A stretch of DNA of 64,000 nt from Camarhynchus parvulus (taxonomy: Eukaryota > Chordata > Aves > Passeriformes > Thraupidae): NCBI RefSeq assembly GCF_901933205.1, contig NC_044585.1:5270001-5334000 (forward strand). The letters run 5' to 3'. Positions within the stretch are counted from its first letter, which is position 1. Every line of letters begins with the position of its first letter. Positions 10,336-23,938 of this stretch are shown in pieces. A program made the translations under genes and the position numbers. The notes under the pieces were generated by a model that was not told the DNA's origin, made no database searches, and was given only the letters and a program-made list of their open reading frames with translations.

Positions 10336-13300
10336 GTCTTTCCAAACATGACTTTCAGCTTGGGATTTTTATCAATTAGGGAATAAATTTCAGCTTACAA
10401 GGTTTATATTAATCAGAAACAGAGGGTGAGGCTAGAGCAATAATCAACATCAGCACAAAAATGGTTATGGTCAGACCTGATGCTTGCAAATAAAATACTT
10501 GGAAAATATATTTTCAAAAGAAAATATTCTCAGTTTTGCAACCATTTTTGGTAATTAAAAAAAAAACTGAAAATGCATCTTAAGTTGAGGTATGAAGAAC
10601 AGTGTAAATGAAATATCTTTTTATAAATGTGCCAGTGAGAACCTTTTCCCTCATATCCATGTCTTTTTGGAGAGGCCAGGAGCCTTCCAAAACCACAGGC
10701 ACAGAATAAAAACGCAGAACAGACTTCAAAGACAAAACAAGCATATTTTTGTCATTTTGTTTGTTCTTTACTCCCCATAAAACATGCCAAAATACTTTGT
10801 GCTCTTCTGTAAGCAAATGTTTACTGGAGTTTGCTGCTACTTGAACAGAAGCAAAAGCAAAATAACAGTTCTGTGTTGAGCTCTGGCAGTGAAGGGCCTG
10901 AACTGGAGGCAGCAGAATGTCAAGCAGGTTTTTAAGCAGGTTTTTTGATCTATTTTTGTCCTTTGAGGAAGCCAGCAGAGGGAGCTGGCTGGGACCCGGT
11001 CTGGGCTCTTCACCCAGGGGCTGCTTTTTCAATTAAGAAAAGGATCCAAGATCACACAGGCTAAAAATAAAACTTCAGGGAAAAAAAAATCGACCACATG
11101 CAATAATAAACATATTAGGAGAGAGCAGGTCTGGAGTGGGGACAGTGTAAGTGCTCCTTTTAAAATAAAACCCTCCATATGAAACAGCTTTGAAAGCAGA
11201 GAAACTTCCTTGGAAAGTAATCTGATCAAATGTGGAAAAGGTTCTGGAAGATCCCTGAAATCCTGATGTCCATTACTTCTGCTGGCTGAACAGATACTTG
11301 CCCCAAACAGGTACCAAAAGCTCAGTGTAGGAAAACAACCCCTCCTCCTCCCCATCCCTGCCTTTCTAAGCAGGGACTACTGCAGATGCTCTTTCAGATG
11401 GGCACAGAAAAATAATTTCTTCAGCAGCACATTCTTATTTATAATAGCATGTTTATTTACTGCTGTTTATAAACAGAAGGTATTACAGGGGAAAAATAAT
11501 GAGGAAGACACAACAAGGCATTGGGAATGGAAGAAACAAATTACTGAGGTCTGGAAAGCTGCTCTGAAATAGAGGAGTCCTTGCAATTCCACACAGTAAT
11601 AAATTAAAGTACAAGATTTTACAGACTGAGACTACCAAGTACTCAGCTTTTCTCATGATCTTTAAGGCTGAACATATATACAGCAATTATTAATTTAAAG
11701 CCAGACCTGTTCTGTAAGATCTCTCCTGTGAGAATTACTGCAAACAAGAACCCAATTGAGCAGGATTCCCTTGGGGATGAGCAGGCTCCCAGAGGAACAC
11801 CCAGGAATAGAAAGTTGTGATTTAACTTTCTATTCAGTCAAAAAAAGCACTGCAACTTCTGACTCCTCTGCTCTTGGGACTCCTTCTAAAGATCACATTC
11901 ATAAAATTTGAGCCAACTGACCACATTTGACCACTACAAAAGAATTCCCCTTCCCAGGCATCCCCTGTGCTCACTGCTGGAGTTCTTTCCCATATCCATA
12001 TTTCAGCAGGAGCCGTCTCCCTCACTGCTGGTTCTGCAATGCAAATGCAATATGTTGTTCACTTTACAGGCTGTTGCCATGGATATTAATGTGATGTCAT
12101 AAATTGTTACATCTTCATTGCAGAAACAAAATGAAAGGGCTTGGAAGCAGGAGAAGAATAAGAACTCATCTAACCAAGCATATTTAAGAATAAGCAACTG
12201 TTGTACAAATCACAAAGAAAAAAGAGGCATATAAATGTGTATTTTAATTTAGTGCTGTTGAATGTAAGTGCTTCCTAAAAGATTCCAAATTCCCTATTGA
12301 ATTTTTTTACTGGACTGTTACCTGCACAGTGGGACCTCCTCAGCAACAGATGGAACAGCACTTCTGAAATTCAGCTTTTCACTATGGCTGGAAATATATT
12401 TTTCTGTTGGAAACATCAGTTTCTCAACTCTACTTTAAATTATCAGGCAGTGGCCAACCATCCCAGCAATGCCAACATGTCTTGTCCCTGCTTTTCCTTT
12501 CATTCCAGAGAGTTTTTGACTGACCAATTCCATTCATGGCATATAGGCCATAGCAAGTACTTAATTTTCTAAAAATCAGGATTGTGGGTTGCCCTTAAAA
12601 ATTATTACTGACAAGTATTCCTGAAGTTTTTCCTCTCCAAGGAGTCCAGGAATCAACAGTAACAAAATGTTCCTTTGCCTTATTAAAACAGTAGCTAAGA
12701 TTACAACAAGTTAATCTACTTTATCTGTAGATATACACACAGAGAAAAGAATGATTTAGCTTAGAGAAAAGCGGAATACAGTACAAAGCACACCCAGTGT
12801 TCACAGTCACAGAGGATTTCCCTCATTTTCAATTAGTCAAACTGTCTGGTTTAATCTTTTTCCCAAACAGTTTAGCTTTGCTGAGAGTGGATTTAACTAA
12901 GTCGAAAGACACACAGCAAGTGGGGAATGAATGGGCACCTCTGCTGACCTGCCAAGGAGTAACTGCCTGGGAATAGGGACAAACACATCCCCACTCCCTT
13001 CCACTGTCACCAAACAGGCACACAGAGGTGGAGCAGCACTGGGCCAAGGAGAATCCTGGTGCTGTCTGACCCCCCTCCAGACTGCAGTGCCAGGAAACCC
13101 AGGCACTCCTCAGCTCCTGAGCATTTCCTTTGGCAGCTCCAACAGGACAAAAAAGCCTCACACCTGGCCTTCATTTCTGGGCTCTTGTGGCACTTCTAAG
13201 TCTACCCATTCAAAGGTGAGGAAGCCATCCTCTTACAGTGGTGAGGTGTTCCATTTCCAAACTCCCTTGAACTGCATATGGAATGGGATAGATGCACAGC

Positions 13301-14743
13301 CTTCCTGCACTGCTCTATTGAAATAGAGCATCCCACATTCCCACAGTTCAGACAACAGAACAGATCTCATCTTCAACAACCCAAGAGTATCTTCCCTGGT
13401 CTTGTCTGTGGCTTCCACTTCTGCATTCCATCTAATCAGGAGTCTTAACCTGTTCCTCCAAGTCTCTCAGCCTTAACTCTCCATCAAAATTCATTAAATA
13501 CCTTTTGTTCCTATGACCCCACCCATTTAGGGGAGGAGGAATACTCCTCAAAAGGTGTGCTCACCATTCCAATATCTCCAAGACTTAAGAGACTACTGAA
13601 CAGCTGAACAAATAGAAAACAAAAATAAGTTTCTTGACATCTTTTTAAAAAAGGTGTTCTGTAATTGCAGCCTTACTAGTTTGGGAGATGTTCAACTTTC
13701 TTGGCTAAACTTGTTTAATTCACTTGCTTATGAGAGCTCCTGCTGCCAGTAAAACGCAGTGAATAGTCCCCCTCCCAGTTTAGCCCAGTCCCTCTCACCA
13801 GCTGCATTTCTTGGTGATGGCACCACTCCCACTGACTCCATGGCAGCTGCACTGGTGCATCAGGTGTTGCCCCCTCCAGCTCTCCTGGAGCCCCTTTAAG
13901 GCCCTGGAAGGCTGTTATAAGGTTTTCAGAGAAGCCAAGGCTGCAGATCCCCATTAATTGCTGACTTCTGAAATACTTCTTGATTGGAACCATTTAATTC
14001 AATTCCCAGACCCAGTGGGTCCCTATTCTAGGGGAGCCACCCAACACAGAAACTCTGCCATGGCCCCTGCTCTGAACAGTTAAGCAATAGCTGCTCTGTG
14101 AGCAGTAATATTGAGAATTTATTGCCCTTGAAGGATCTGTCTCCTACAGTCCTACAGACTGGAAGTCCAGGGTCAAAGGGCAGTAGAAGGTCAACAAGCC
14201 CCACAGGGCAGCCTGAACACACCATAGCACCATGCTGGAACACCAGACACTGCGATCAGACCGGAGCAGCACAGGTGTTGGGAAAACACCTCTGGGATGC
14301 AATATGAAGGGCTTTCATCAAATTCCCCTCCCAGAGCACGCTCCTGAGCTGCATCCCACAGCTATCCAGCCAAAGCCACCCAAGAACAGTGCTCTGCACA
14401 CAGCACTCTGCAGCTTCTCTCTAAATCACGAGGGTTCTGTGCACGTAGCCCAGGGGTTCACTGCACAGGAGAACACAAAATGCTATTTCTAAAATAAAAA
14501 TAATTATAAATGGAGCTTTTATTAAAAAATCTAGTTCTGTTTAAAAGCACAGCAGTAAGAAGATTACAGCTCAGCCTACTTAATTTCCCCTAATATTTCA
14601 GTAAATAACAACCATCCATTTCTGCATCTCCACGAAAGCCCTTGGCTGTCATGCAGAAGGAGCCACCCAGAGAAGTGAACTGGACTGAGACTGAGCTGGA
14701 CTGCAGGGTGACCCCGTGAGATCCACAGGGCTCTCGGTGTGCC
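10336..14743. other. Intronic stretch, no gene seen
   Basis: Mixed AT-rich sequence with only short ORFs (none above 150 codons) and none with recognisable homology. A short perfect inverted repeat, GCTCTATT with AATAGAGC, lies at 13312-13329. No transposon, RNA gene or CpG cluster was recognised. Confidence 0.7.
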
Positions 14744-14855
14744 CTGGGCACAGCCCACCCTGGGCACAACCTCCACTGGGCACAGCCTCCACTGGGCACA
14801 GCCTGCCTTGGGCACAGCCTTCACTGAGCACAGCCTGCCCTGGGCACAGCCCGCC
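14744..14855. repeat. 16-bp minisatellite, seven copies
   Basis: Seven head-to-tail 16-base units follow the consensus CTGGGCACAGCCTNCA, starting at 14744, 14760, 14776, 14792, 14808, 14824 and 14840, with one to four differences each and no indels (112 bp). A partial CATTGGCACAGCCCC follows. Overlapping ORFs on both strands with a repeated Gly/Ala-Gln pattern are repeat artefacts. Confidence 0.95.
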
Positions 14856-14859
14856 CAGA

Positions 14860-17800
14860 ACATTGGCACAGCCCCTGGACACCCCGGCAAGGAGCCAGCC
14901 CTTGCAGGACCCCGAGCCAGTGTGACAGGGAACCCGCAGGATCATTCCTGGTGGGGCGAGGAGGGAGGGATCTGCTGCCAGGCTGTGCCAGCTGCCATTT
15001 GGAGCCTGCAATGGACATCGGCATTTTGCCTTTCTGTCAACAATTTTAGTGTCAAAAAGCAAGCACACACATGGCTCAATCCCCACAGAGTGCCTGCAAC
15101 AACCACGGTTGTCCCTCGTGGAACAAAAATAAGCTGATTTTCCATCGCTGATGCATCTTGCACTTCAGAACGCCTACAGCCAAACCCAAATTCTCACCTA
15201 CTTACCCCAGAAGCAGCAAAGCCAGACTTAATTGACTTTGTCACGCTAGGGATGTAAAAAACAACTCCTAACTACTGCAAACCATGGCTAAATACAAATC
15301 ACAGCCCTTGAGTTTCACTGCAAATTAACAGGGAAAAATCCCCCTGCCCCTGTGAAATCTCCCAGTGCCCTGGCAGCCCCACCCAGCTCCATCTCTCTGG
15401 GCCAAAGAATTGCACTCACTGGTAACATTTAAACATAATCCAACAGCAAATGAAGCTTCAGCTGAAGATTACTAAAACACTGGCTTTGCTTACTTGTCCC
15501 CTCTCAAGTAGAATATAAAACAGCTGGAAAGATATCCTCTTGGAAATGTACTCCATTATACATTCTTCATCCTGATAAAAGTTATCAAATACAACCAACA
15601 GATCAATGACTGATGCTACTGACAATTTATTTTCTTTTATGCTTCCCTTCTTGTTTATGTGATACCCCATGGCCTGTAAGAGACCTTTGCCTTCGAGCAC
15701 AAAGCATCACAATAACTCCAGACATTATTTTGCTGGCATAAAACCCCAGCTACAATGCATTTAAATTTCCACAAAACATGTCTGGGTTGTTTAAAGAGGG
15801 TAGCAAAAGGGAGATAATCCCAGTTTAATAACTCTGCATGTAATTGCTCTGAGCTACCATCTCAAGCTGTCTTACATAAAATCCGTGCCCTGGGTCACTC
15901 CTTGTGCCCCTTACCTTGGGAGCACAGTTTGTGTCCAGCTGCACCTCCCAACCCAGCTGTGCTCCTTCCCCACCACCAGTGTCCTGCACCTCCCTGAGCT
16001 TTCCACATAATCATGGTAGAAATGGGCTGCCCCTAAATTAATTCTCAGAAAGTAATTTGCAGAAAGTATCACATCAGAAACAAAAGAAATCTTGATTTCT
16101 TCACATTTAATACCTATGTTCTGTGGTGCTTTATTTCATTGCAGCATTAGCACACCAAAATTATCAACATGCAGCTTCTTTCTACTAAAATTGCTAGAGA
16201 GGACTTAATGTCTAAAGTAACTGCACCATCTCTGTTTTACTTAAAAATACAAAAATAAAGGTCACTACTGTCGGTATTTAACCTTTATCTCCAAAACTTA
16301 ACTTTCAGCAATAACAGTGGTGAGTTCCACCTGGGCTATAAGAAAGGAATAAAAGTCAGATCAGTGGGAGTAATTCTGGAAAATTATTGATATTTTTCAT
16401 TTTGCAAAATAAAATCAATCAGGTCACGAAAACCTACAAGAACCTTAGTAGAAAATGTCTAAAGTTCGTGGAATGCCTAATGTTCAGGGAAGAGAAATAA
16501 TTTCACCACGCATGAGAATCTTTTCCAAGACAGACCAGTAGGAGACAGACACATTATTTAACCAGTCCTTCACTTCTGCTGGGGTATGTTTTGGCAAGTG
16601 ATTCATACTGCAGTGGGGAAACGTGCCTGATGAGCAGTGTTTTACACCTAAAATTCTCCTCATTCCCAACAATTTCCCCATGCATTGTCAGCAAATCTGT
16701 AAGGCAATAGATCCCTGTTCTCACTGCTGTCACTTTTGCATTTCACAGAAGTGGTCTGAATGTCTTTTCCTTGCCAAGACATCACCATTGGAATGCTGCA
16801 TTTAATCTGCAGCTAAAATAAAATACACCCTCCTCAACTTCCTTTTGGTCTCTCTATATTTTAAATGCATTTTCACATGACATCAAGCATAAATTAGTCC
16901 AGAAGACTTCAAAGTTCCTGCATGGTGTCCCTTGCTCAGATTCCAGCAGTACCATACAGCCTCTCCTTGCCCCATCCACCCCAAACCCTGAAGTGCTCAT
17001 TTCCAAGAGCTGAGCAGCCCAGGCACCAGGGACTCCCTCCTGCAGCATCCCAGCCCCATGCTTTTTTGTAAATAAGCTAATTTTGGTGAAAGTTACACAA
17101 TCAAATACACACAAGATTAGCTAAGAGGAAAAAACAAATTAACTTCTCGTTTGGCTCATTTTCAAACTCCAATTTAAGAAAGAAGTGGAAGTAACTGGCT
17201 TCATCCCACTGCTGGTTAATAAGCTCTTATTTTGGTGTATCAAAGGAACATAAGACTCTTGTATATACATATACAAATATATATGTACACTCACACATAT
17301 ATATACTGAAGAGTCTCATATTCTACAACACCCTTAATAAACATTAAATAAATTCATTATTCTAGAAAACATTATGGACAGCACCACAGATGCTTTTAAA
17401 CACAATTTTAAAGAAAGTACTTAATGTATTAAGTACTTCTAATGCTAAGGAATCGTCCAAACTCAGATATTCACATCAAACCAGTGCACACTAGAACCTT
17501 GTCACTTGAAGATGTTCATTTATTCCTGGCTGGCTCCCCAGCAGATACCAGGATACATCTGCATCCAAGCAAGAGAATGGGAGGGAGGAAGCTCAGAAGC
17601 AATTTCAGATCTATGAAAATTGAAATATTACCTCAATACAACATTTTTACTTTGGGAGCTCTGTGCAGTAACTGTTTTTTGGTGTGGTGTTTGTATCCAA
17701 GAACCATCTTCCATGATGCTGATCTCCACACTTGGACATGCCTTAAAATCAAACCCCTGGATCAGCAACTGAGCAGCAGGAGCCAAACAGGGAATTGGAC

Positions 17801-19370
17801 AGGGATGGCCAATGGGCAAAATAATGCTGGAGGGCAAGAGAGCCAATGCTGGTGTGCCTCTGCACCTGAGGCAGCACAGCTTGGGGACATCACACCAGGC
17901 ACCAGCACAAAGTGGGAAGAGCAAAACAAACAGAAAAGATTCATGGAAGAACAAAACAAAAGGCACTTGTGATTCTATCTGCAGTGTACAGCTCTCATCA
18001 GCATCTCCCAGTTTAACTGGGGGCCATTTTGACAGCGAAATTACTCAGCAGAAAAAGCCCAAATGTGAGAGGAAGGGCTCAGGGTGAGTGTGCTGTCGGA
18101 GGGGCACATTTATCTCCTCATGACTGTTCGAGAGGGTTTGCTGTTCATGGATAAGTTATTTATAGATCATCTGGGCAGCATCCACATCTTTAATTCTGTA
18201 GCAGCTTCCCTTGCGTTTTGAATTAAAAATTGAACTTTTCTCTAACAGATTCTCAAGGGGAAAGCATTAAATGTGCCACATCCTGTTCTTTGTTTCAAAG
18301 CAGCAGTGTGAAATAATGTAAAGAGCTCACACAGCCCTGATGATTACTGCATATTTCATTACCACTCCAACACTCTTTGTCCCACTTAGAGCTGCCTACA
18401 TGCCTTGGGCCATATGGAGCTGGTTAAGCAGGGCCTGTGATTACTACTTGGAAAAATCTACAACAATCATTCTCAGACAATTCTCAGCATTGTGATTATT
18501 TAACTTCCATTTTTTTAAACCAAAAAAAGTAATCGACCGTGTCTGGAATATAAGTGAGCCCCAATTTTTCAAAATTTATTAAAAGATGCAACTGATTATA
18601 TAAATATGACACACAAGAAGTAAGTGAGCAGAGGTACAATGGGCTGTACTTATTTTTGCCCATCATTTTGGGTAAGTTTGGGGAAATGTACGACTTCAAA
18701 GTCAGAAATGAGTGATCTTTTATAGCCAACACACATGGCTGGCAGGTGACACACATTATTTTGTTGTCTCTGCTGCCTAAAACTTCCAGACAGCTCAGTT
18801 TCACTGAATCACTTTTGGGTCTGTAACACAGCCAATGTGAAATCCATGGATGAATTTGTGGCTAAAACAATTTCACCTGGAGCCTTACACAGAAGTGCCC
18901 AGTGACTCCATCCCAGTGCCACCCCCGTGACTCTGCAGGCCCCAGACACAGCAGCATCTGCTCCTGCTCTCCAGACAAGCCCCTCTGCCAGATCCTCTAT
19001 TCCCACTGTCCAGATATATTTAATTAATTACATCATGGTTGTGCAGCATCCAGGAAAGGGAGATGCTGTTAATAATGTAACCCCAGTTGACAATTCTATT
19101 TCAGTTTCCATGGACCTCTAAAGGCAATTATTCCATGGTGCTCATCCCCTGCAAGCTTGGAAAAGCTTTCCAGGGCAAGTTTCCAAAGGAGAGGCTTCCA
19201 TGCTGCTCACACACACCTTGGCCAGAGAAAAGGACACATTTAGGGGCACCTGTCAGCAGAAGGAGAGTGGGCCGATCTTTCTGAGGGCTGGCTAATTCCA
19301 TAAATTAATCCTGATCAATTCTCAGGATATGCTGAAAGCACTCATCTTCCCTCTTCAAGGAGAGCCCTGC
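14860..19370. other. Intronic stretch, no gene seen
   Basis: Unique-looking AT-rich sequence with some moderately GC-rich patches (near 14.9 and 15.9 kb). A run of alternating TA/CA bases at 17.26-17.31 kb is the only simple repeat noticed. ORFs are short and unrecognised; the longest is 176 codons on the plus strand at 17442-17972 and lacks any domain I can name. Confidence 0.7.
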
Positions 19371-19412
19371 CAGGGAGGTTTAGGTTGGATACTGGGAAAA
19401 GGCTCTTCCCTC
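19371..19412 (+). mobile_element. CR1 LINE fragment, short
   Basis: GGGAGGTTTAGGTTGGATAC, followed by GGGAAAAGGCTCTTCCC, resembles the CR1 3' region (a ...GGTTTAGGTTGGATATTAGGAAAAA-type stretch). It is too short for certainty. Confidence 0.4.
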
Positions 19413-20204
19413 CAAAATCATCCAATACCATTGAATTAATCATGAATTACATTGACATGTCCAGTGGTTTAATACCATCTAAATTCTACCTGCACCTACT
19501 CTGCTTCACAGCAGGTCCCTCACAGGCCTTCAGTGACATTCTGTTACTTCATGGCTTATTCTACTCCCAGGATTATACTGGATACTGAAAAGCAAAAGCA
19601 TTTTATGCAGAAAAACAACACTTGCAGCATATGCAAAAGCTGGTTGCAGAGCAAGCCCAGAATTAGCTATACAGATATTTTTCCAAGTTTGACAGTTGAG
19701 CCTTCTGTGCTTGTCATGCATATGCCACATTAGAAAAATAATGTTCTTATGTAGTAGTGAACACATGTTTATTTAATGGCATCTGCCCAGAGGGATGAGA
19801 TATTTGCTGGGAGCACTCACAGAACTGTTTCTCTCAACCCAAATCACGTTTGAAATATCTAGGTTAAAACCAATCTGGAATGGGTTGATTTCTGAAAAAC
19901 AAGACCTTTTTAACTTTCAAGAATTCAAACCCAGGGTTTTTCTACACATAGCTGAATTTACTATGCAGGAAAATATCCCCATCTGAAAAGAGGGAGAGGA
20001 AATCAAATAAAAATATTTTAAATATTATAACATTTATAAACAGAAAATATGGTTTCAAAGAAAATACTAGGAAATTTTATTCTCTCTGTTCCCCACAAAA
20101 CCACACTGTCTGTCCTGATCTATGTCTTTGGGCTACAGCCACAGGGAAACAGAAACTAATCCTTCAAATAAAAACAGATTTGCTTGGGTTTGCCTTGCAT
20201 TTGT

Positions 20205-20252
20205 GGGAGGGTTTTGTGTGGGTTTGGGTTTTTTCCTTTGGGTGGGGTTTGG
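20205..20252 (+). other. G-rich tract with possible quadruplex
   Basis: Six runs of three or more G occur on the plus strand within about 45 bases. They include GGGTTTGGG and GGGTGGGG, and two gaps between runs are longer than seven bases. It is a weaker quadruplex candidate than those at 9.07 and 28.0 kb. Confidence 0.5.
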
Positions 20253-23200
20253 TTTTTTTAATAAAGCAATGGAATATTTATGACTTAGAGTATTTGTTAA
20301 AGGAAATCATCAAAATGCAGGGGAAAAAAAGCTTTTTGTACAAGACTTACTACCTTAAAAGATAAAAAAAAAATACAGGAAACAATGGGTAAGGCTCTAA
20401 AAATAAATAAAAACGAAAAAGCCTGTGTTCTATTCCTTCTCTTCTTCCCAAAGCAATGACTTCAGCTGGAGTAACTCAATATTTGTGCTTTGGCACCACC
20501 ATCCATAAAGACCAAAGTGAGTTCATTCATCTTAAAAAGACACAGAAGAACTCCATCCTTTCCCATCCATGACTAACACACACTCAAAATGTGATGGCAT
20601 CATTCAAAAAATTAGGAACTACAGGGATTTTGGTGTCAAACCCAGACTGAGATCTGACTGAATCACGTGCCAGGGGTGCAGCAGTTATGGGGACCTGTGG
20701 GAAGGGACAAAACACCAGCAATTGTTTCAACCTTTGCATGCAATGGAGATTAAAGTAAACCTTGAAAAGGAAAATTAGAAGATTTAGGTCTTCTTCCCTT
20801 TCTAATGTTTTTTAATCTGTTTATGTCAGAGATCCTTGTGGGGCAGCCTGGCCTGGCAGGGCACAGGGGGGTTGCTGAGGCACAGCATTCAGGGATGCAA
20901 AGTTCTGTCTGAACTTTGGAGAAGCACTTGAGCCTCACTCTGAGTTCGCTGCACTTTAATGCTGCTGCACCGAGGCCCTCAGGGTATTCCAAGGTCTGCA
21001 ATTTCCCAGGGTGCCATCCATGCCAGGGCCCAGGCTGGACATGGCTCCCTCACTGGGGTGACATTTGCTCCCCAGCTCTCACAGCCTGACCCCTCTCAGC
21101 ATCACCTTCCTCCCCCTATTTCTCTCCCATTCTTGCATCCCCACTTTTCCCTCAAACTTATTCTGCCAGCATCTCTGGAGAGGTGCAGCCACCAACAGTG
21201 ACAAAGATTAGGGCAGAAAAGCCCAGCTGGGAGGAATTGGTCCCTTTTTTGGAAGCAGATCAGATTGAAATTCAGATGATCCTGCAAACACAGCTGGAAG
21301 CATCTTCTCCTAGAGGCAAAAGCACCCAAGCCTTCCAATAGCACTCAGAATGTGAGCTGAGGGGAAAATAATCTAGAAATAGATAATAAATTGCCTGATC
21401 AATTGGTGTTTAATCAGAATTTCTGCTGCATACATGAGTGCTCTTCAGGGCTCACACGGTGTAAGCAACACGTCCCTGTCCAGAACATTGAAACAAGCTG
21501 CACATGGAACACACACAGCAATTACAAATAAATGTTGTGTTTCTGTGGTGCCTAAAGGGCTTAAAAACAGTTCCCAGAATATCTAAAATATTGAAATTGT
21601 GCTTCAGTGGCAAAAAGCTGCAACACATAAATAACTGCTCTGCGGAGCATCCAGGCAAGCCTAAAAAGGACATTCTATGTTATGTCATTTTTAGCGCTTT
21701 GTAAGAACAAACTTTGGATTTCTGCTGTTACAACGAGGACAAAAGTCAGGAGCCACATCCCACCCCCCAATCCCCCCCCACCTGTTTGCTCTGCTTCCTC
21801 CTGGGAATGTGGCCAGGATTTCTGAAGAGCAGAAAGATCCCCATTGGTACAGGAATTTAGGAGCAATTCTTTGTCCTTTTATCAGGATTAGCGTGAGGAT
21901 TTGGGGCTTTCTGTCCATTTTGCACTATTTCCTATCATTTTACTGCTAAGCTAATAATAAATTGATGAGCTCCAAGATCCATCATGTATTTCAGCTGGAT
22001 AGCTGAAGCTGAGATGTTTGTCATCCATTAATTAATCTTTTGGAGGGTTTCAGGGATGAGAGAGAGAAACAATAAACCACTGAATAAATGGGATTTAATT
22101 CCCTTCCCCTCTCATCTTCCATTACTCAGAACACACTCAGTAGGAGAAAGTCTATTTGACAAGAAGTATCAACATATTAAACACACACAAAAGCCATCCA
22201 TCCTGCCAGTGCTTCCTGCAGCAGCAGCCACTAACTGTGATTAATTTACCCTAATTTGGAGTTTAAAGAAAGACACTGATAAAATAATGTTTCTCCCGCT
22301 ATTAAACATATGGAAAAAAATACATAGAAGGCAGCCAGCAATTCAGCAGTGTGCAAGTCAAAAGTAAATTTACAAAATCTAAACTCTGTGTTATCATTGC
22401 CATGCTGCACCTGAGGACTGTCAGCATTCCAGGCACTGGCAAGGACATTTCACCGAGGCAAGTCCATCCCACACCGGGGTCTCACCTCCCTCAGAGGCTT
22501 TTTGCTTTCTGAACCTTAAGAGAACAGATCAAAAGGAAGGAGGATGCTGAACCTCCCCTCTGTGCAGGCAAACACAACCATTTATGAAAACTGCACATTT
22601 CTGGTTTTAATTTTTTACCTGCACTCAATAGATGCTGATTAGTTTTTGTAGCTGTTCACATTTTTTTCATGTAATGAGAAAAAAGATCTTAAACGTTTTA
22701 TTAGGTTAGTGTCTGTCTGGCTACTTATGAATGTCTCATTTGCCAAAAAACAAAACCTAACTTCTAATTATTCATTCTCCTTCTGTATCATTCTTCCATC
22801 CCAAGGGCCAACCTGGTTTTGATAAGGGAGATCATTCAGTTGCACTGCCCACACCCAGAGGCTTGGAGGAGCTGATACCATTAGCTGGGGTATGATCTCT
22901 TTCCTGGACAGCAAAACTAGATGTTTTTATTTAATTGTGGCTTCCTTCCAGCTCACAATAAGAAAAATTGCATTGCTAGTAAGATCTGAAGTTGTAATCC
23001 ACACTGCACCACTAAAACACTGCAATCCTTATCAGCTCAGAAGTAAATCAGAACTTCCAGATAACTCTTGAGCTTCATAATGACTTAGATGTGTCTTATC
23101 CTTCCACCTACACAATAAATTTAATTATTCAATTGTTTTCCAGTATTACATTGATTTGGGTGGTTGTCAGGCAGCAATTCCACCTGCAATGACATCAAAA

Positions 23201-23923
23201 TCTGCTGTCCTCTCACAGCCAGCTGTGCACCCAATGAGCAGTGTCAAATCACTCCCAGGTGATGTTAAATCACAGCGAGAAAACAATAGCTGAAGTTTTA
23301 TATCCTTACCCTTCCCCTGGGGCCACAACTCCAACCTATCTTTTATAAAGGTACATGCTATTGAAATTAGTTAAAATACATAGATTATCTGTGTGTTAAT
23401 TTGAGGGCTTGAGGTCATAATTTACTTTGTGTTTTCTCCTCTGTCTCCACTCATTAAATTCTTTACAGCCATTAATCAGTGCAACAAGTGTCTGGAGCTA
23501 CAAGAGAAAATTCCCTGTGGATCTTATCTGAAGCTTACCTATGGAAAAGAGATAAATCAACAAACAGGAAATCACCACTGTCTTGTGCCAGCACACCCGG
23601 AATTCCTGTAAGTCTAAGGCATCGTTGCCCAAATTTAAGTTATTGGCTGCCCTGAGGTTCCAAAAACCAGGCCCACTTTATTCCAGCAGAGTTTCACAAT
23701 GTGACATCGGAGTTACAATGAAAATCTGGGCCCGGGAGACAAAGTTGGCATGGAAAACTGAAGCAGAGGGAAAGGAGGAGTGGTCTGAGCCCTGGTGTAA
23801 ATGTAAATGTAAATACTGCAGGTGCTCCCTGAGTTCTGTGCTTCTGGAATGGGAACTGCACTCAAGGCACTGCTCACAGGGAGACTGTTCTAGGAAGACA
23901 ATCCACACAGTAAGAAAAGGGAC

Positions 23924-23938
23924 TTTTTTTTTTTTTTT
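23924..23938. repeat. Poly-T run (T15)
   Basis: Fifteen consecutive T residues on the plus strand. There is no adjoining LINE or SINE body that would make it a retroposon tail. Confidence 0.9.

Noticed and set aside
14576..15086. Cys/Ala-rich ORFs of about 100-145 codons on both strands
   Set aside because: Produced by the 16-bp minisatellite; an indel-free repeat whose length is not a multiple of three cycles through the frames.
17442..17972. 176-codon plus-strand ORF
   Set aside because: No domain, no strong start context and ordinary intron composition; a matching minus-strand ORF is equally open.
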